From the NCBI RefSeq assembly GCF_900112135.1, contig NZ_FOLC01000003.1:242562-306561 (forward strand): a DNA stretch of 64,000 bases, given 5' to 3'. Position 1 is the stretch's first letter, and each line of letters begins with the position of its first letter. Positions 1 through 9,081 of this stretch are shown here, piece by piece. The notes beneath the pieces were generated by a model, which had not been told where the DNA came from, did no database searches, and worked only from the letters and a program-made list of their open reading frames with translations. The stretch is from Collimonas sp. OK412 (GTDB lineage Bacteria > Pseudomonadota > Gammaproteobacteria > Burkholderiales > Burkholderiaceae_D). The position numbers and the translations under genes are program-made.

Positions 1-447
1 TGCGGCTGCGATATCCTGCTCGCCGGCAACGATGGCGCCGCCCTGCGCACCCTTTTCGCGCAGGATGCGGGTCAGCTTGCGGGTATCGATGCCGGCGATG
101 GCGACGATGTTCGATTCCTGCAGGTAGGCGTCGAGGGTCTTGGTGGAACGGAAATTCGAGACCAGGCGCGGCAGGTCGCGGATGATGAGGCCGGCGGCAT
201 GGATTTGCGAAGATTCGACATCTTCTTCATTGACGCCGGTATTGCCGATATGCGGATAAGTAAGGGTGACGATCTGGCGGCTGTAGCTTGGATCGGTGAG
301 GATTTCCTGGTAGCCGGTCATGGCGGTATTGAATACGACCTCGCCAGTCGTATGACCGGCAGCGCCAATGGAAATACCTTGGAAAATCGTCCCATCTGCT
401 AGCGCGAGGATGGCCGGTACGGTGAGGCCAGAAAAAAATGGCTGCAA
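1..447 (-). CDS. carA: Carbamoyl-phosphate synthase small subunit, 5' part (runs off the left edge)
   Basis: The glutamine amidotransferase subunit of carbamoyl-phosphate synthase supplies ammonia from glutamine for arginine and pyrimidine synthesis in the cytoplasm. The 149 visible residues are the N-terminal CarA domain, with family-typical segments [41 protein letters not shown] and [12 protein letters not shown]. The C-terminal amidotransferase domain, with its catalytic Cys, lies outside the window. I place the start at a TTG (447..445) because AGGAGT sits 6 nt upstream and the following residues read [18 protein letters not shown], like other betaproteobacterial CarA N-termini; no better ATG is available. 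A sigma-70 type promoter lies about 155 nt upstream. Confidence 0.93.
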   Translation of the reverse strand, partial: MQPFFSGLTVPAILALADGTIFQGISIGAAGHTTGEVVFNTAMTGYQEILTDPSYSRQIVTLTYPHIGNTGVNEEDVESSQIHAAGLIIRDLPRLVSNFRSTKTLDAYLQESNIVAIAGIDTRKLTRILREKGAQGGAIVAGEQDIAAA

Positions 448-601
448 GGGGTAACTCCTGATGTTGTTACCGCCGCTGCGCTGCGCCAAACGACCGCTAT
501 GAAACCCCAAACAGTGTTGATTTGGCGGCTTTATTAGTCTTTTTGGGACGAGATGGAAGGTGGTACGCGCTACGGCGGAGTAAATTGGGCTAAACCCTGC
601 A

Positions 602-630
602 ATTATAGCCGACAACGACCTACCCGGCAA
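602..630 (-). promoter_or_regulatory. Sigma-70-type promoter for carA
   Basis: On the minus strand, TTGCCG (630..625) and TATAAT (607..602) are separated by exactly 17 nt. The -10 matches the consensus perfectly and the -35 at 4 of 6 positions. Transcription would start near 595, giving a leader of about 150 nt before the carA TTG. I saw no leader peptide ORF or terminator-like hairpin in that leader. Confidence 0.6.
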
Positions 631-756
631 TCCGATCCGACGCCAAGCTGAGGGTTTTTGTATAAATAATTAGTAAAGACATGCGGCGATGATGCAATTG
701 ACAACTTAACTGACAAACAGCGCCGCAACAGAGGATGCCGCAGACAATATTGGTCA

Positions 757-788
757 GCTTGCCGGTCCGGCGTTCCGAACCGGCAAGC
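757..788 (-). terminator. Hairpin downstream of the GlcG-like gene
   Basis: GCTTGCCGGT (757-766) and ACCGGCAAGC (779-788) are perfect inverted repeats; the stem extends inward to 14 pairs with one mismatch around a CGTT loop. No T-run follows on the minus strand, so it is either a non-canonical terminator or a 3'-end stabiliser. Confidence 0.45.
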
Positions 789-820
789 CGCGGCAGCCGA
801 CCGTGGTCCCCGGTCTCGGA

Positions 821-1228
821 TCAGGCGCTCAAAGCGGCAATGCCGGCCTTGGCGATCTGCACGTCTTCGCTCGACTTCACGCCGGAAACGCCGACTGCGC
901 CAAGATATTCGCCGCCGACCACGATAGGCACCCCGCCCTCCAGCAAACCTTCCAGGTTTGGTGCGGTAATGAACGAGAAACGGCCGTTGTTGATCATGTC
1001 TTCGTAAATCTTCGATTCACGCTGGCCCAGCGCAGCGGTCTTAGCCTTGGCCGGCGCGATATGGGCTGAAATCGGCGCGCAGCCGTCGAGCCGTTGCAGC
1101 CACAGCAAGTGGCCGCCATCGTCAACGATCGAAATTGTCACAGCCCAGCGGTTCTTCACCGCCTCAGCCTCTGCAGCCGCGGCGATTTTCTTGACATCGT
1201 CGAGTGTCAACACTTGTTTGGATTTCAT
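821..1228 (-). CDS. GlcG/HbpS-family (DUF336) protein
   Basis: A 135-residue single-domain protein of the GlcG/HbpS family, small cytoplasmic or exported proteins linked to haem binding or to glycolate and other catabolic loci; the biochemical role of most members is unknown. Family features visible are the N-terminal LTLDDVKKIAAAAEAEA helix, VTISIVDDGGHLLWLQRLDG and the glycine-rich end EGGVPIVVGGEYLGAVGVSG. I chose ATG 1228 because GGAGC lies just upstream; the in-frame TTG at 1276 has no ribosome site. No signal peptide. It stands alone between carA and a divergent peptidase gene, so its context says little. Confidence 0.85.
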   Translation of the reverse strand: MKSKQVLTLDDVKKIAAAAEAEAVKNRWAVTISIVDDGGHLLWLQRLDGCAPISAHIAPAKAKTAALGQRESKIYEDMINNGRFSFITAPNLEGLLEGGVPIVVGGEYLGAVGVSGVKSSEDVQIAKAGIAALSA

Positions 1229-1476
1229 TTTTGCTCCTTGTGAAATAACTGAATATTGTACTTTAGTGCTCTGCAATAGGCATCTGCGCCGCCGCCATTC
1301 CCGGCAGATTATTTCTGGCGCGATATTTGCTTGGAAGAAAACCCAAATGCAGGAAACTCCCTGCCGCCATTCGGATTTATCCGATTTTAATTAGTGTATT
1401 GACATGATATAGTTTGGCCCCGTCGCCTGCCAAGTTTGACAGGTACCTCTTATTCACTTACATTCGTGCGATCGTA

Positions 1477-2067
1477 ATGTCCCAACGCCCACCCGTAACG
1501 ATGACGATCAAAGAAGCCTTCCCCCTATTCCAGACCTTCGCGCTCGCTTGCGCGCTGCTCGCCGGCTTATGGCTGTGCAGTCCCGCCCGCGCTTCCGATA
1601 TCACCGATATCGACATGCGGCCGCAACCGAGCAGCACCCGCAGCAAACTCCAGCAATTTACCGATCGGGCGTCGGACTTGGCTGTCAGCGCAATGGGCAT
1701 GATCGGCATTCACTATAAATACGGCGGCAATAACCCTGAAAACGGCCTGGATTGCAGCGGCCTGGTACGGTATGTTTTCAAGGACGCCTGGGGCGTCAAT
1801 GTTCCGCGCACGGCAGCCGAACTGAGCCGCAGCGGCGAAAAAATCGACAAGCAGGACTTGAAGCCGGGCGACCTGGTGTTCTATAACACGCTGCGCCGCA
1901 GCTTCTCCCACGTCGGCATCTACCTGGGCGACAACAAATTCATCCACGCCCCGTCCACCGGCGGCAAAGTCCGCATCGAAAGCATGGACCTGGCTTACTG
2001 GAAATCGCGCTTTAACGGCGCGCGCCGCATCAACGATCCAGAGCCTGGCAGCGACAACCATCAATAA
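1477..2067 (+). CDS. NlpC/P60-family (C40) cell-wall peptidase
   Basis: A probable secreted gamma-D-glutamyl-diaminopimelate type endopeptidase that trims peptidoglycan stem peptides. After a hydrophobic export segment (FALACALLAGLWLCSPARA, residues about 17-35) comes a single NlpC/P60 domain with catalytic Cys in GLDCSGLVRYVF (Cys about 93), His in FSHVGIYLG and a downstream His in FIHAPS. Total length of about 196 residues fits small Spr/NlpC-like hydrolases. The start is uncertain: ATG 1477 and ATG 1501 are both possible and neither has a clear ribosome site, and a longer form from 1414 would put extra residues before the signal. A strong terminator follows 14 nt after the stop. Confidence 0.88.
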   Translation: MSQRPPVTMTIKEAFPLFQTFALACALLAGLWLCSPARASDITDIDMRPQPSSTRSKLQQFTDRASDLAVSAMGMIGIHYKYGGNNPENGLDCSGLVRYVFKDAWGVNVPRTAAELSRSGEKIDKQDLKPGDLVFYNTLRRSFSHVGIYLGDNKFIHAPSTGGKVRIESMDLAYWKSRFNGARRINDPEPGSDNHQ

Positions 2068-2080
2068 CGGCCCTACCTGC

Positions 2081-2119
2081 AAAAAGCCCCTGCCAGTCGA
2101 AGACTGCCAGGGGCTTTTT
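2081..2119 (+). terminator. Bidirectional intrinsic terminator
   Basis: AAAAAGCCCCTGCCAGTC and GACTGCCAGGGGCTTTTT pair with one mismatch around a 3-nt loop, flanked by an A-run on the left and a T-run on the right. It lies between the convergent peptidase gene and patatin-like gene and can serve both. Confidence 0.85.
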
Positions 2120-2151
2120 GCTTGGTGCGCGCTTCGCTCCCGCCGCCACCG

Positions 2152-3093
2152 TTATTCCTCGCGCTTTTCCTTCAATTTCTTCTTGATGGCCGCCATCTGC
2201 GCCATCGCCGCCTGCTCGCCGGCCAGGATCGCTGTATTGCGTGCGGCGAAGTCGTTGCCCTTCATCGCCCCCAGGTCGGGACGAATGACAATGTCGGCGT
2301 CCTTCAATTCGTAGCTATTGATGCTTTGTCCCATGATGGCGAAAGTCTGCAGCAGCACATCGACCGAACTGGATGCGGCCTGAGCCTCAGGCGAAGCCGA
2401 AATATTCACCGCAATCACGAAATCCGCGCCCATTTCATGGGCAAAACGCACCGGCACCGGCGACACCAAGCCGCCATCGACATACAGGTGGCCGCCGATG
2501 TTCACCGACTGGAACACGCCCGGCACCGCCGAAGAAGCCCGCACCGCGACTCCGGTATTGCCGCGGCGGAACAGGATCGGCGCGCCGCTGTTCAAATCGG
2601 TGGCGACGGCGCCGAACGGGATTTTCAGCTTTTCGATAGGCACATTGCGGATGGTCTTGTTGACATAGTTCTGGATCGCCTCGCCCTTCAGCACGCCGCT
2701 GACCTTGGCAAAGAACGGCACCGACCAGTCGGAAATGGCGGCTTCGTCCATCTGCAAGGCGATCTTCTGCAGCGCAAAGCCGTTATTGCCCGCCGCATAC
2801 AGTGCGCCGACCACGCTGCCGGCGCTGGTGCCGACCACGATGTCCGGCACGATCCCCTGCGCCTCCAGCGCCTTGATCACGCCGATATGGGCAAAACCGC
2901 GGGCAGCGCCCCCGCCCAGCACCAGGCCGATCTTGACCGGCTTGGGGACTTTCGGCTGGACAATCGGAGCGACCGCCACCGGCGGCACTTGCGGCGCGAT
3001 CGGGTTGCTGCCGCAGGCGGCCAGCAAAACGCATAAAACGAGGCTCAGGGGCGGCAATAAGCGTGGCAAGGACATATGAGGGAGGCGGGACAT
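2152..3093 (-). CDS. Patatin-like phospholipase lipoprotein (RssA-type)
   Basis: A lipoprotein with a patatin-type Ser-Asp hydrolase domain, expected to act on acyl esters at the periplasmic face of the membrane. The export signal ends in the lipobox LLAACGS, giving a lipidated Cys. The catalytic set is complete: oxyanion loop GLVLGGGAARGFAHIGV, nucleophile elbow GTSAGS, and DGG in YVDGGLVSPVP. About 313 residues, usual for the bacterial RssA/NTE subgroup. The start is not certain: ATG 3093 or 3075 give a sensible lipoprotein signal, but neither has a strong ribosome site. It follows phoR on the same strand about 120 nt away, so it may be read through from the phosphate operon, but no function ties it there. 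Confidence 0.87.
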   Translation of the reverse strand: MSRLPHMSLPRLLPPLSLVLCVLLAACGSNPIAPQVPPVAVAPIVQPKVPKPVKIGLVLGGGAARGFAHIGVIKALEAQGIVPDIVVGTSAGSVVGALYAAGNNGFALQKIALQMDEAAISDWSVPFFAKVSGVLKGEAIQNYVNKTIRNVPIEKLKIPFGAVATDLNSGAPILFRRGNTGVAVRASSAVPGVFQSVNIGGHLYVDGGLVSPVPVRFAHEMGADFVIAVNISASPEAQAASSSVDVLLQTFAIMGQSINSYELKDADIVIRPDLGAMKGNDFAARNTAILAGEQAAMAQMAAIKKKLKEKREE

Positions 3094-3214
3094 TGAGCAA
3101 GATGAAGAAGAAGCGCAAACGCTGTCAGTCATCGACAACGAACGCGGCCGGCGGCAAGTGCCGCCGCAGAATTGTAGCCGATGTTGAAGAGTTCAGACCG
3201 CCGCGCCGCTGGAA

Positions 3215-4525
3215 TTACGCTTGATCTTTCGCCGCAGCAACGATTGACGTTGCCGGCAATTTGACGGTAAACACGCTGCCCTCGCCAGGCCGCGACTCGA
3301 CCACCAGGCTGCCGTGATGGCGCAGCAGCACATGCTTGACGATCGCCAAGCCCAGGCCGGTGCCCTGGGTTTCGCGCGAACGGCTTTTATCAACACGGTA
3401 AAAACGCTCGGTCAGCCGCGAGATATGCTCGGCGCTGATGCCGATGCCGGAATCCCTGACCACCAGCTGCGGCCCGGCCTTGCCGTTCTGCCAGAGAATC
3501 TGGATCTTGCCGCCGGCCGGCGTGTAGCGGACAGCGTTGGAAATCAGGTTGCTGAAAGCGCTGCGCAGCTCGTCGTTGCTGCCGTTGATGTCGGGCCCGT
3601 CGACCGCCAGCGAAAAGCTGTGCTTGCCAGCCGACAGCACCTCGGCTTCCAGCAGCAGGCTGCGCAGCATGGCCTGCATGTCCACCGGTTCGGGACGCAA
3701 GGGATAATCGATCGACTCCAGCCGCGTCAGGGTCAGCATGTCGCCGATCAGGTTCTGCATGCGGTGCCCCTGCTCTGTCATCAGCTGCAGGTGGCCGGCG
3801 CGGGTTTTCGGGTCGAGATCCGGCTGCGCCTGCGCAATTTCCAGGAAGCCGTTGATCACGGTCAGCGGTGTGCGCAGTTCGTGCGACGCATTGGCGATGA
3901 AATCGCGCCGCATCATGTCGATCCTTTCGGATTCGGTGGCGTCGTGGGTCACCAGGATCTGGCGCCGGTTCTCGAACGGGATGATCTGCACGATCAGCTT
4001 GCGCTCGCGCAGGCTCAGGGTCAGCGGCTGGTCGTAACGGCCCAGGATGATGTAATCGATAAAGTCCGGGGTGCGGATCAGGTTGGTCACCCGCATGCCC
4101 TTGTCGCGCCCATGCTGCAGTCCAAGATGGCGTTCGGCGGCCGGATTGCACCACTCCAGGAACAAGACGTCGTCCATGATGACAACGCCGTCAGGCAGCA
4201 AGTGCATGGCCTGGCGGAAGCGCGCCAGCCATTCGCTCAGTTCGGTCTGGTGTTTCTCGTCGTCGCGCCGCAAGCGGTACAGGCGCGAAAAAATGTCGGT
4301 CCACGCACCCCAGCCGTCCGGCAGCTTTTCGCTGCGCGGATTATCGAGCCAGCCGCTGAGCCGGAACAGGTAATGCAGCTGCACCACAACCGCAACCGAC
4401 ATCAGGGCCAAACCCAGCAGCAGGCCGGGCAGTACGCCAAACAAGGCCCAGACCACGCCTGAGATGACAAAGATCAGCAGGATCCGCAGCAATGCCGGGA
4501 TCCAGAACAACATCTGTGGATTCAT
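3215..4525 (-). CDS. phoR: Phosphate regulon sensor histidine kinase PhoR
   Basis: Membrane histidine kinase that phosphorylates PhoB under phosphate limitation and otherwise keeps it off through the Pst/PhoU complex. The 436 residues show the PhoR plan: two N-terminal membrane segments (about 8-50), a PAS domain (about 95-190), the HisKA box FIANASHELRTPLTVI with the phospho-accepting His, and an HATPase domain with N box NLISNAVRYTP, RDSGIGIS and GTGLGLAIV. It lies last in pstSCAB-phoUBR, 87 nt after phoB. Gene order and the lack of a large periplasmic loop, both typical of PhoR, make the assignment firm. Confidence 0.96.
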   Translation of the reverse strand: MNPQMLFWIPALLRILLIFVISGVVWALFGVLPGLLLGLALMSVAVVVQLHYLFRLSGWLDNPRSEKLPDGWGAWTDIFSRLYRLRRDDEKHQTELSEWLARFRQAMHLLPDGVVIMDDVLFLEWCNPAAERHLGLQHGRDKGMRVTNLIRTPDFIDYIILGRYDQPLTLSLRERKLIVQIIPFENRRQILVTHDATESERIDMMRRDFIANASHELRTPLTVINGFLEIAQAQPDLDPKTRAGHLQLMTEQGHRMQNLIGDMLTLTRLESIDYPLRPEPVDMQAMLRSLLLEAEVLSAGKHSFSLAVDGPDINGSNDELRSAFSNLISNAVRYTPAGGKIQILWQNGKAGPQLVVRDSGIGISAEHISRLTERFYRVDKSRSRETQGTGLGLAIVKHVLLRHHGSLVVESRPGEGSVFTVKLPATSIVAAAKDQA

Positions 4526-4612
4526 AAATCACTATTATGCGAGGGGAGCATCGTTCACGGCGCCGGATCACGGCAACCGGCCAGCGCTTGAAACCCAGCT
4601 GTATATATTGCG

Positions 4613-5302
4613 CTATTTTGCCGAAAGCATGTAGCCGACGCTGCGCACCGTGCGGATCAGGTGTTCCGATTCGCGCAGCGCCTTGCGCAGGCGCAGCACA
4701 TGGACATCGACGGTGCGTTCTTCGATCACCACGTGGTCGCCCCAGACCTTGTCCAGCAGCTGGCTGCGCGAGAACACCCGGTCTGGATTGGCCATGAAGA
4801 ATTTCAGCAGGCGGTATTCGGCGTGGCCGATATCGATTTTCTGGTTTTCCAGGCAGACTGAACAGCTGGCCGGATCGAGCGACACCGCGCCGGCCGACAT
4901 CATGCCGGGGACTTCGTCGCTCCCCTTGCGCCGCAGCAGGGCCTTGACCCGGGAGGTCAGCTCACGCGGCGAAAACGGCTTGGTCATGTAGTCGTCGGCG
5001 CCGTTGTCGAGGCCGGAGATCTTGTCCTCTTCCATGCTTTTCGCGGTCAGCATCATGATCAGCATGGACTGCAGCTGGCGGTCGGCGCGCATTTGCGACA
5101 GCAGGCGCAAACCGCTCTGGTCCGGCAACATCCAGTCCAGCAGCACCAGGTGCGGCGTGCGGCGCTGGACGAATTCCCAGCCATCGGCGGCGGTATGCAC
5201 GATGGAAGGAGTCCAGCCGGCTTCCTTGATGGTGAAACCAATCAGTTCGGCGATCGCCGGCTCGTCTTCAATGATCAGGATGGATGTTTTATCAGCGGCC
5301 AT
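4613..5302 (-). CDS. phoB: Phosphate regulon response regulator PhoB
   Basis: OmpR-family transcription factor that binds Pho boxes after phosphorylation by PhoR. The receiver domain (residues about 5-120) has the acidic pair in IIEDEPA, phospho-Asp in LVLLDWMLPDQSG, Thr in MLTAK and Lys in YMTKPFSPREL. The C-terminal winged helix shows the PhoB-type recognition region FSRSQLLDKVWGDHVVIEERTVDVHV. Length 229 equals E. coli PhoB. The ATG at 5302 follows phoU after a short gap. It likely controls its own operon and ppk through the Pho boxes at 10251-10268 and 10414-10431. Confidence 0.97.
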   Translation of the reverse strand: MAADKTSILIIEDEPAIAELIGFTIKEAGWTPSIVHTAADGWEFVQRRTPHLVLLDWMLPDQSGLRLLSQMRADRQLQSMLIMMLTAKSMEEDKISGLDNGADDYMTKPFSPRELTSRVKALLRRKGSDEVPGMMSAGAVSLDPASCSVCLENQKIDIGHAEYRLLKFFMANPDRVFSRSQLLDKVWGDHVVIEERTVDVHVLRLRKALRESEHLIRTVRSVGYMLSAK

Positions 5303-5327
5303 TTTTTAACACGCGGTTGACATGACA

Positions 5328-6032
5328 TTACACTTCGTCATCGAACTGGCTGGTGGCGTAATCGGTATGGCGGATATCCTTGCCCTCGACAATGTAGATC
5401 ACGTATTCGGCAATGTTCTTGGCATGGTCGCCGATGCGTTCGACCGCCTTGGCCACCCACAGGGTATCCATCGACGCCGAAATCGTGCGCGGATCTTCCA
5501 TCATGAAAGTAATCAGGTTGCGCATGATCGAACGGAAATCGCGGTCGATCACTTCGTCTTGCGCGATCAGCTTCATGGCCTGTTTTTCATCCAGGCGCGC
5601 CAGCGCATCCAGCGCATCGTGCAGCAGGTCGGCCGCGCCGACAGCGATGACGCGCACCGTTTCGGTATGGTCGATGGTGCCGGCGCCGCGCTTGTGCAGA
5701 TGGATCGCGGTGCGCGCGATTTTTGCCGCTTCGTCGCCGATCCGCTCCAGGTCGGTGATCACCTTGATGGTCGCCATCACCGTGCGCAGGTCGTTGGCGG
5801 TCGGCTGGCGGCGCACGATCAGGTGGCTGCAGGCGTCGTCCAGCTCGATTTCCAGGCGGTTGACCTGGTCGTCGTCCTTGATCACCCGTTCCGCCGCATC
5901 CAGGTTGCCGTTGCGGAAAACGTTGATCGCTTCCTGGAACTGGCGCTCGACCAGGCCGCCCATGAGCAATACCTTGGAACGTATGGTTTCCAGGTCCGTA
6001 TCGTACTGTTTTGAAGAGTGTTCGCCGGTCAT
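5328..6032 (-). CDS. phoU: Phosphate transport system regulator PhoU
   Basis: PhoU is a cytoplasmic helical protein that couples the state of the Pst transporter to PhoR and restrains phosphate uptake. The 234 residues form the usual pair of three-helix bundles with the conserved metal-binding segments: ITDLERIGDEAAKIA in the first repeat and AKAVERIGDHAKNIAEYV in the second. ATG 6032 has GGAAA 5 nt upstream. It lies between pstB and phoB, the standard position for a negative regulator of the system. Confidence 0.97.
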   Translation of the reverse strand: MTGEHSSKQYDTDLETIRSKVLLMGGLVERQFQEAINVFRNGNLDAAERVIKDDDQVNRLEIELDDACSHLIVRRQPTANDLRTVMATIKVITDLERIGDEAAKIARTAIHLHKRGAGTIDHTETVRVIAVGAADLLHDALDALARLDEKQAMKLIAQDEVIDRDFRSIMRNLITFMMEDPRTISASMDTLWVAKAVERIGDHAKNIAEYVIYIVEGKDIRHTDYATSQFDDEV

Positions 6033-6081
6033 CTTGTTTCCTTCTGTTCTTTACGCGTCAAGGTTGAGGCTGTCGCTGGCA

Positions 6082-6870
6082 TTAACCGAAGCGGCCCGTG
6101 ATGTAATCCTGCGTCTCTTTCCGTGCCGGATTCATGAAGATCTGGTCGGTCTCGCCGAATTCCACCAGCTCGCCCAGGTACATGTAGGCGGTGTAGTCGG
6201 AACAGCGCGCCGCCTGTTGCATGTTGTGGGTCACGATGGCGATGGTGTAATCCTGCTTCAGCTCGCTGATCAGTTCTTCCACCTTGGCGGTCGAGATCGG
6301 ATCCAGCGCCGAGGTCGGCTCATCCAGCAGCAAGACATCGGGACGCACCGCCACGCTGCGCGCAATGCACAGGCGCTGCTGCTGGCCGCCGGACAGGCTC
6401 AGGCCGCTCTTGTTCAGCTTGTCCTTGACCTCGCCCCACAAGGCAGCCTTCGACAAGGCCCACTCGACGCGCTCGTCCATCTCGCCCTTGGGCAGGTTTT
6501 CATACAGGCGGATGCCGAATGCGATGTTGTCGTAGATCGACATCGGAAACGGCGTCGGCTTCTGGAACACCATGCCAACCTTGGCGCGCAGCATGTTCAG
6601 GTCCTGCCCCGCTTCCAGGATGTTGCGGCCGGCGTACATGATCTTGCCTTCCGCGCGCTGGCCCGGGTACAGGTCGTACATCCGGTTCAGGGTGCGCAGC
6701 AAGGTCGATTTGCCGCAGCCCGAAGGGCCGATGAATGCAGTCACTTTCTTTTCATTGACATGCAGGTTGATATTCTTCAAGCCCTGGAACGCGCCATAGT
6801 AAAAATTCAGCTGCGAGATTTCTATGGTCGGCTGCTTGTCGAGAGTATTCGGTTTGATTGAGGTTTGCAT
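6082..6870 (-). CDS. pstB: Phosphate ABC transporter ATP-binding protein PstB
   Basis: ATPase subunit of the high-affinity phosphate importer. It carries Walker [10 protein letters not shown], the Q-loop region [18 protein letters not shown] with the family-typical FPMS segment, signature LSGGQQQRL, Walker [14 protein letters not shown] and H-loop [10 protein letters not shown]. The start at ATG 6870 gives 262 residues, close to the usual 257; an upstream extension to 6996 would add residues unlike any PstB. Gene order pstS-C-A-B-phoU supports the call. Confidence 0.97.
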   Translation of the reverse strand: MQTSIKPNTLDKQPTIEISQLNFYYGAFQGLKNINLHVNEKKVTAFIGPSGCGKSTLLRTLNRMYDLYPGQRAEGKIMYAGRNILEAGQDLNMLRAKVGMVFQKPTPFPMSIYDNIAFGIRLYENLPKGEMDERVEWALSKAALWGEVKDKLNKSGLSLSGGQQQRLCIARSVAVRPDVLLLDEPTSALDPISTAKVEELISELKQDYTIAIVTHNMQQAARCSDYTAYMYLGELVEFGETDQIFMNPARKETQDYITGRFG

Positions 6871-6908
6871 AATATTGACCAGTAAGGATGGCAATCTAAG
6901 TGAATTCG

Positions 6909-7802
6909 TTAACCTGGAATTTTCTGGCTGAAAAGCGAACGCGACACGATGTTCAAGGCCAGCACGCTGAAGGTGATCAGCAATGCGCCGCCCCACGCCA
7001 GCGGCACCCAGTTGTCGAACGGGCTCATCGCAAACTGGCTGATCACCACCGGCAGGTTGGCAATCGGCTTGTTCATGTTGGTGCTGAAGAACTGGTTGTT
7101 CAAGGCCGTGAACAGCAACGGCGCCGTTTCGCCGGCAATCCGCGCCACCGCCAGCAGGACGCCGGTGACCACGCCGGCCTTGACCGCACGCAGGCGCACC
7201 AGCAAGGCGACTTTCCAGCGCGGCGCGCCCAGCGCGAATGCTGCTTCGCGCAGGTTGCCCGGCACCAGTTTCAACATGTTGTCGGTAGTGCGCACCACCA
7301 CCGGCACCGCAATCAGGGACAAGGCAAACGTACCGGCCCAGCCCGAGAAATGGCCAACCTTGGCAACGTAGATGGCGTAGACAAACAAGCCGATCACGAT
7401 CGACGGCGCCGACAGCATGATGTCGGTCACAAAACGCGTCACCTGCGCCAGCCTGCTCTCTTCGCCGTATTCGGCCAGGTAGATGCCTGCCAGGATGCCG
7501 ACCGGGGTGCTGATCACGGTCGCCAGCCCCACCAGCATCAGGCTGCCGATGATCGGGTTCAGCAAGCCGCCGGCGCCGGAACCCGGGGCCGGCGTGTTTT
7601 GCGTCAGGATGCCGAGGTTCAGCGCGCCGAAACCTTTGATCACCAGCGTCGCCAGGATCCAGGCCAGCACGGCTATGCCCAAGGCCATCGCCAGGAATGA
7701 CAGCACCATGCCGAAGCGATGCATCAGCAGGCGCTTGCGGTAGACCGGGTTGACCAGCGGGTTAGCCTGGATATCGGCATCCGCTTGCAGGGAATTCTTC
7801 AT
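6909..7802 (-). CDS. pstA: Phosphate ABC transporter permease PstA
   Basis: Inner-membrane permease that pairs with PstC to form the phosphate channel. It has about six hydrophobic segments over 297 residues and the binding-protein-dependent transport loop [21 protein letters not shown], which docks on PstB. The ATG at 7802 overlaps the pstC stop by 4 nt (ATGA), suggesting translational coupling. The short cytoplasmic N-terminus before the first membrane helix is normal for PstA. Confidence 0.96.
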   Translation of the reverse strand: MKNSLQADADIQANPLVNPVYRKRLLMHRFGMVLSFLAMALGIAVLAWILATLVIKGFGALNLGILTQNTPAPGSGAGGLLNPIIGSLMLVGLATVISTPVGILAGIYLAEYGEESRLAQVTRFVTDIMLSAPSIVIGLFVYAIYVAKVGHFSGWAGTFALSLIAVPVVVRTTDNMLKLVPGNLREAAFALGAPRWKVALLVRLRAVKAGVVTGVLLAVARIAGETAPLLFTALNNQFFSTNMNKPIANLPVVISQFAMSPFDNWVPLAWGGALLITFSVLALNIVSRSLFSQKIPG

Positions 7803-8827
7803 TTGGCACCTTCTTTACGGGACATGCCCATCAACATGATTTTGGCGATCGACAAGACGATGAAGGTAATCACGAACAGGATCAGGCCCAGCGCAAACAA
7901 GGCCGATACGTGCAGCGTGGTGGAAGCCTCGGCGATTTCATTGGCCAGCGTCGAGGCAATACTGTTGCCGGAGGCGAACAGCGACCAGGACAGCCGCTGT
8001 GCATTGCCGATCACGAACGTCACCGCCATGGTCTCGCCCAAAGCGCGCCCGAGGCCGAGCATGACGCCGCCGACGACGCCGGTCTTGGCGTACGGCAGCA
8101 CCACCTTGCGCACCACTTCCCAGCGCGTGCAGCCAAGGCCGTAGGCGGATTCTTTCAGCACCGCAGGAACCACTTCAAATACGTCCCGCATGACGGAAGA
8201 GATGAATGGGATGATCATCACCGCCAGGATCAGGCCGGCGGTCAGCAAGCCAATGCCCATTTTCGGGCCGTTGAACAAGGCGCCGATCAGCGGCAGCTGG
8301 CCCAGCGTGGAGGACAGGAAAGGCTGGCCGTATTTGGCAAACAGCGGGGCGAATACAAACAGTCCCCACATGCCGTAGATGATGCTCGGCACGCCGGCCA
8401 GCAGCTCGACGGCGGTGCCCAGCGGACGGCGCAATTTCGCCGGGCAGATTTCGGTGAGGAACAAGGCGATCCCGAAACTTACCGGAAACGCTATCGCCAG
8501 CGCGATGAACGAGGTCACCAGGGTGCCGACGATGGCGATCATGGCGCCGTAATGGTCATTGACCGGATCCCACTCGACGGTGGTGATGAACGATGGCCCG
8601 AACTCGCGGAACACCGGCCAGGCGCCGATCGCCAGGCAAACGATGATGCCGAGCAAGACCAGCAGCACGATCAGCGAAAACAGCAGCGTGACCTTGTGGA
8701 AAAGAAAATCCTGGATGCGCTGCTTGCGCATCGCGGCAAGCAGGCTCTGATGCGATAAACCCGCTTCTTCAGCGCTGATTGCCTGGGGTGAGATCGATTG
8801 TGCCATGACAGGAATATTTGCACTCAT
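7799..8827 (-). CDS. pstC: Phosphate ABC transporter permease PstC
   Basis: Partner permease of PstA. About six membrane helices and the coupling loop [17 protein letters not shown] are visible, together with the conserved PstC segments [12 protein letters not shown] and [19 protein letters not shown] use ATG 8827 (342 residues); ATG 8806 is also possible and the upstream codons to 8875 look untranslated. A 254-bp gap containing two hairpins separates it from pstS, which probably lowers permease expression relative to the binding protein. Confidence 0.95.
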   Translation of the reverse strand: MSANIPVMAQSISPQAISAEEAGLSHQSLLAAMRKQRIQDFLFHKVTLLFSLIVLLVLLGIIVCLAIGAWPVFREFGPSFITTVEWDPVNDHYGAMIAIVGTLVTSFIALAIAFPVSFGIALFLTEICPAKLRRPLGTAVELLAGVPSIIYGMWGLFVFAPLFAKYGQPFLSSTLGQLPLIGALFNGPKMGIGLLTAGLILAVMIIPFISSVMRDVFEVVPAVLKESAYGLGCTRWEVVRKVVLPYAKTGVVGGVMLGLGRALGETMAVTFVIGNAQRLSWSLFASGNSIASTLANEIAEASTTLHVSALFALGLILFVITFIVLSIAKIMLMGMSRKEGAK

Positions 8828-8943
8828 GAGTAGCGATATCCAATGAAGAATAAGAAGCGGCGGCGGAAATTTCAACTACCAGACCGCGCTCGACCTGGAG
8901 ATGTTTCGCGTAGAGACTAGGTGATCCAAAAACATTCAACGAC

Positions 8944-8981
8944 GCGGACAGTTCTTCGACATTCCCCGAACAACTGTCCGC
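8944..8981 (-). terminator. Hairpin 1 in the pstS-pstC gap
   Basis: GCGGACAGTTCTTC (8944-8957) and GAACAACTGTCCGC (8968-8981) form a 14-bp stem with one mismatch and a 10-nt loop. No U-tract follows, so partial terminator or RNA-processing barrier is more likely than full termination. Confidence 0.55.
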
Positions 8982-9038
8982 CACGCGTATCTTCAACAAC
9001 CAGCATTTGCAACACTTGCGACACGAACAATACTTGCA

Positions 9039-9068
9039 GCGCATGCTTGAGCCAGCTCAAGCATGCGC
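9039..9068 (-). terminator. Hairpin 2, directly after pstS
   Basis: GCGCATGCTTGAGC (9039-9052) and GCTCAAGCATGCGC (9055-9068) are a perfect 14-bp inverted repeat with a 2-nt spacer, 14 nt past the pstS stop. There is no T-run on either side, so a 3'-end stabiliser of pstS mRNA or an attenuator is the likely role. Confidence 0.65.
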
Positions 9069-9081
9069 CAAGGCAGGACAA

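Larger units (their letters stand above)
448..820. other. Intergenic region between carA and the GlcG-like gene
   Basis: Holds the carA leader and promoter (448-630) and, at 757-788, a hairpin downstream of the GlcG-like gene. Nothing else is recognisable; short ORFs here have no family resemblance and run antisense to carA. Confidence 0.6.
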
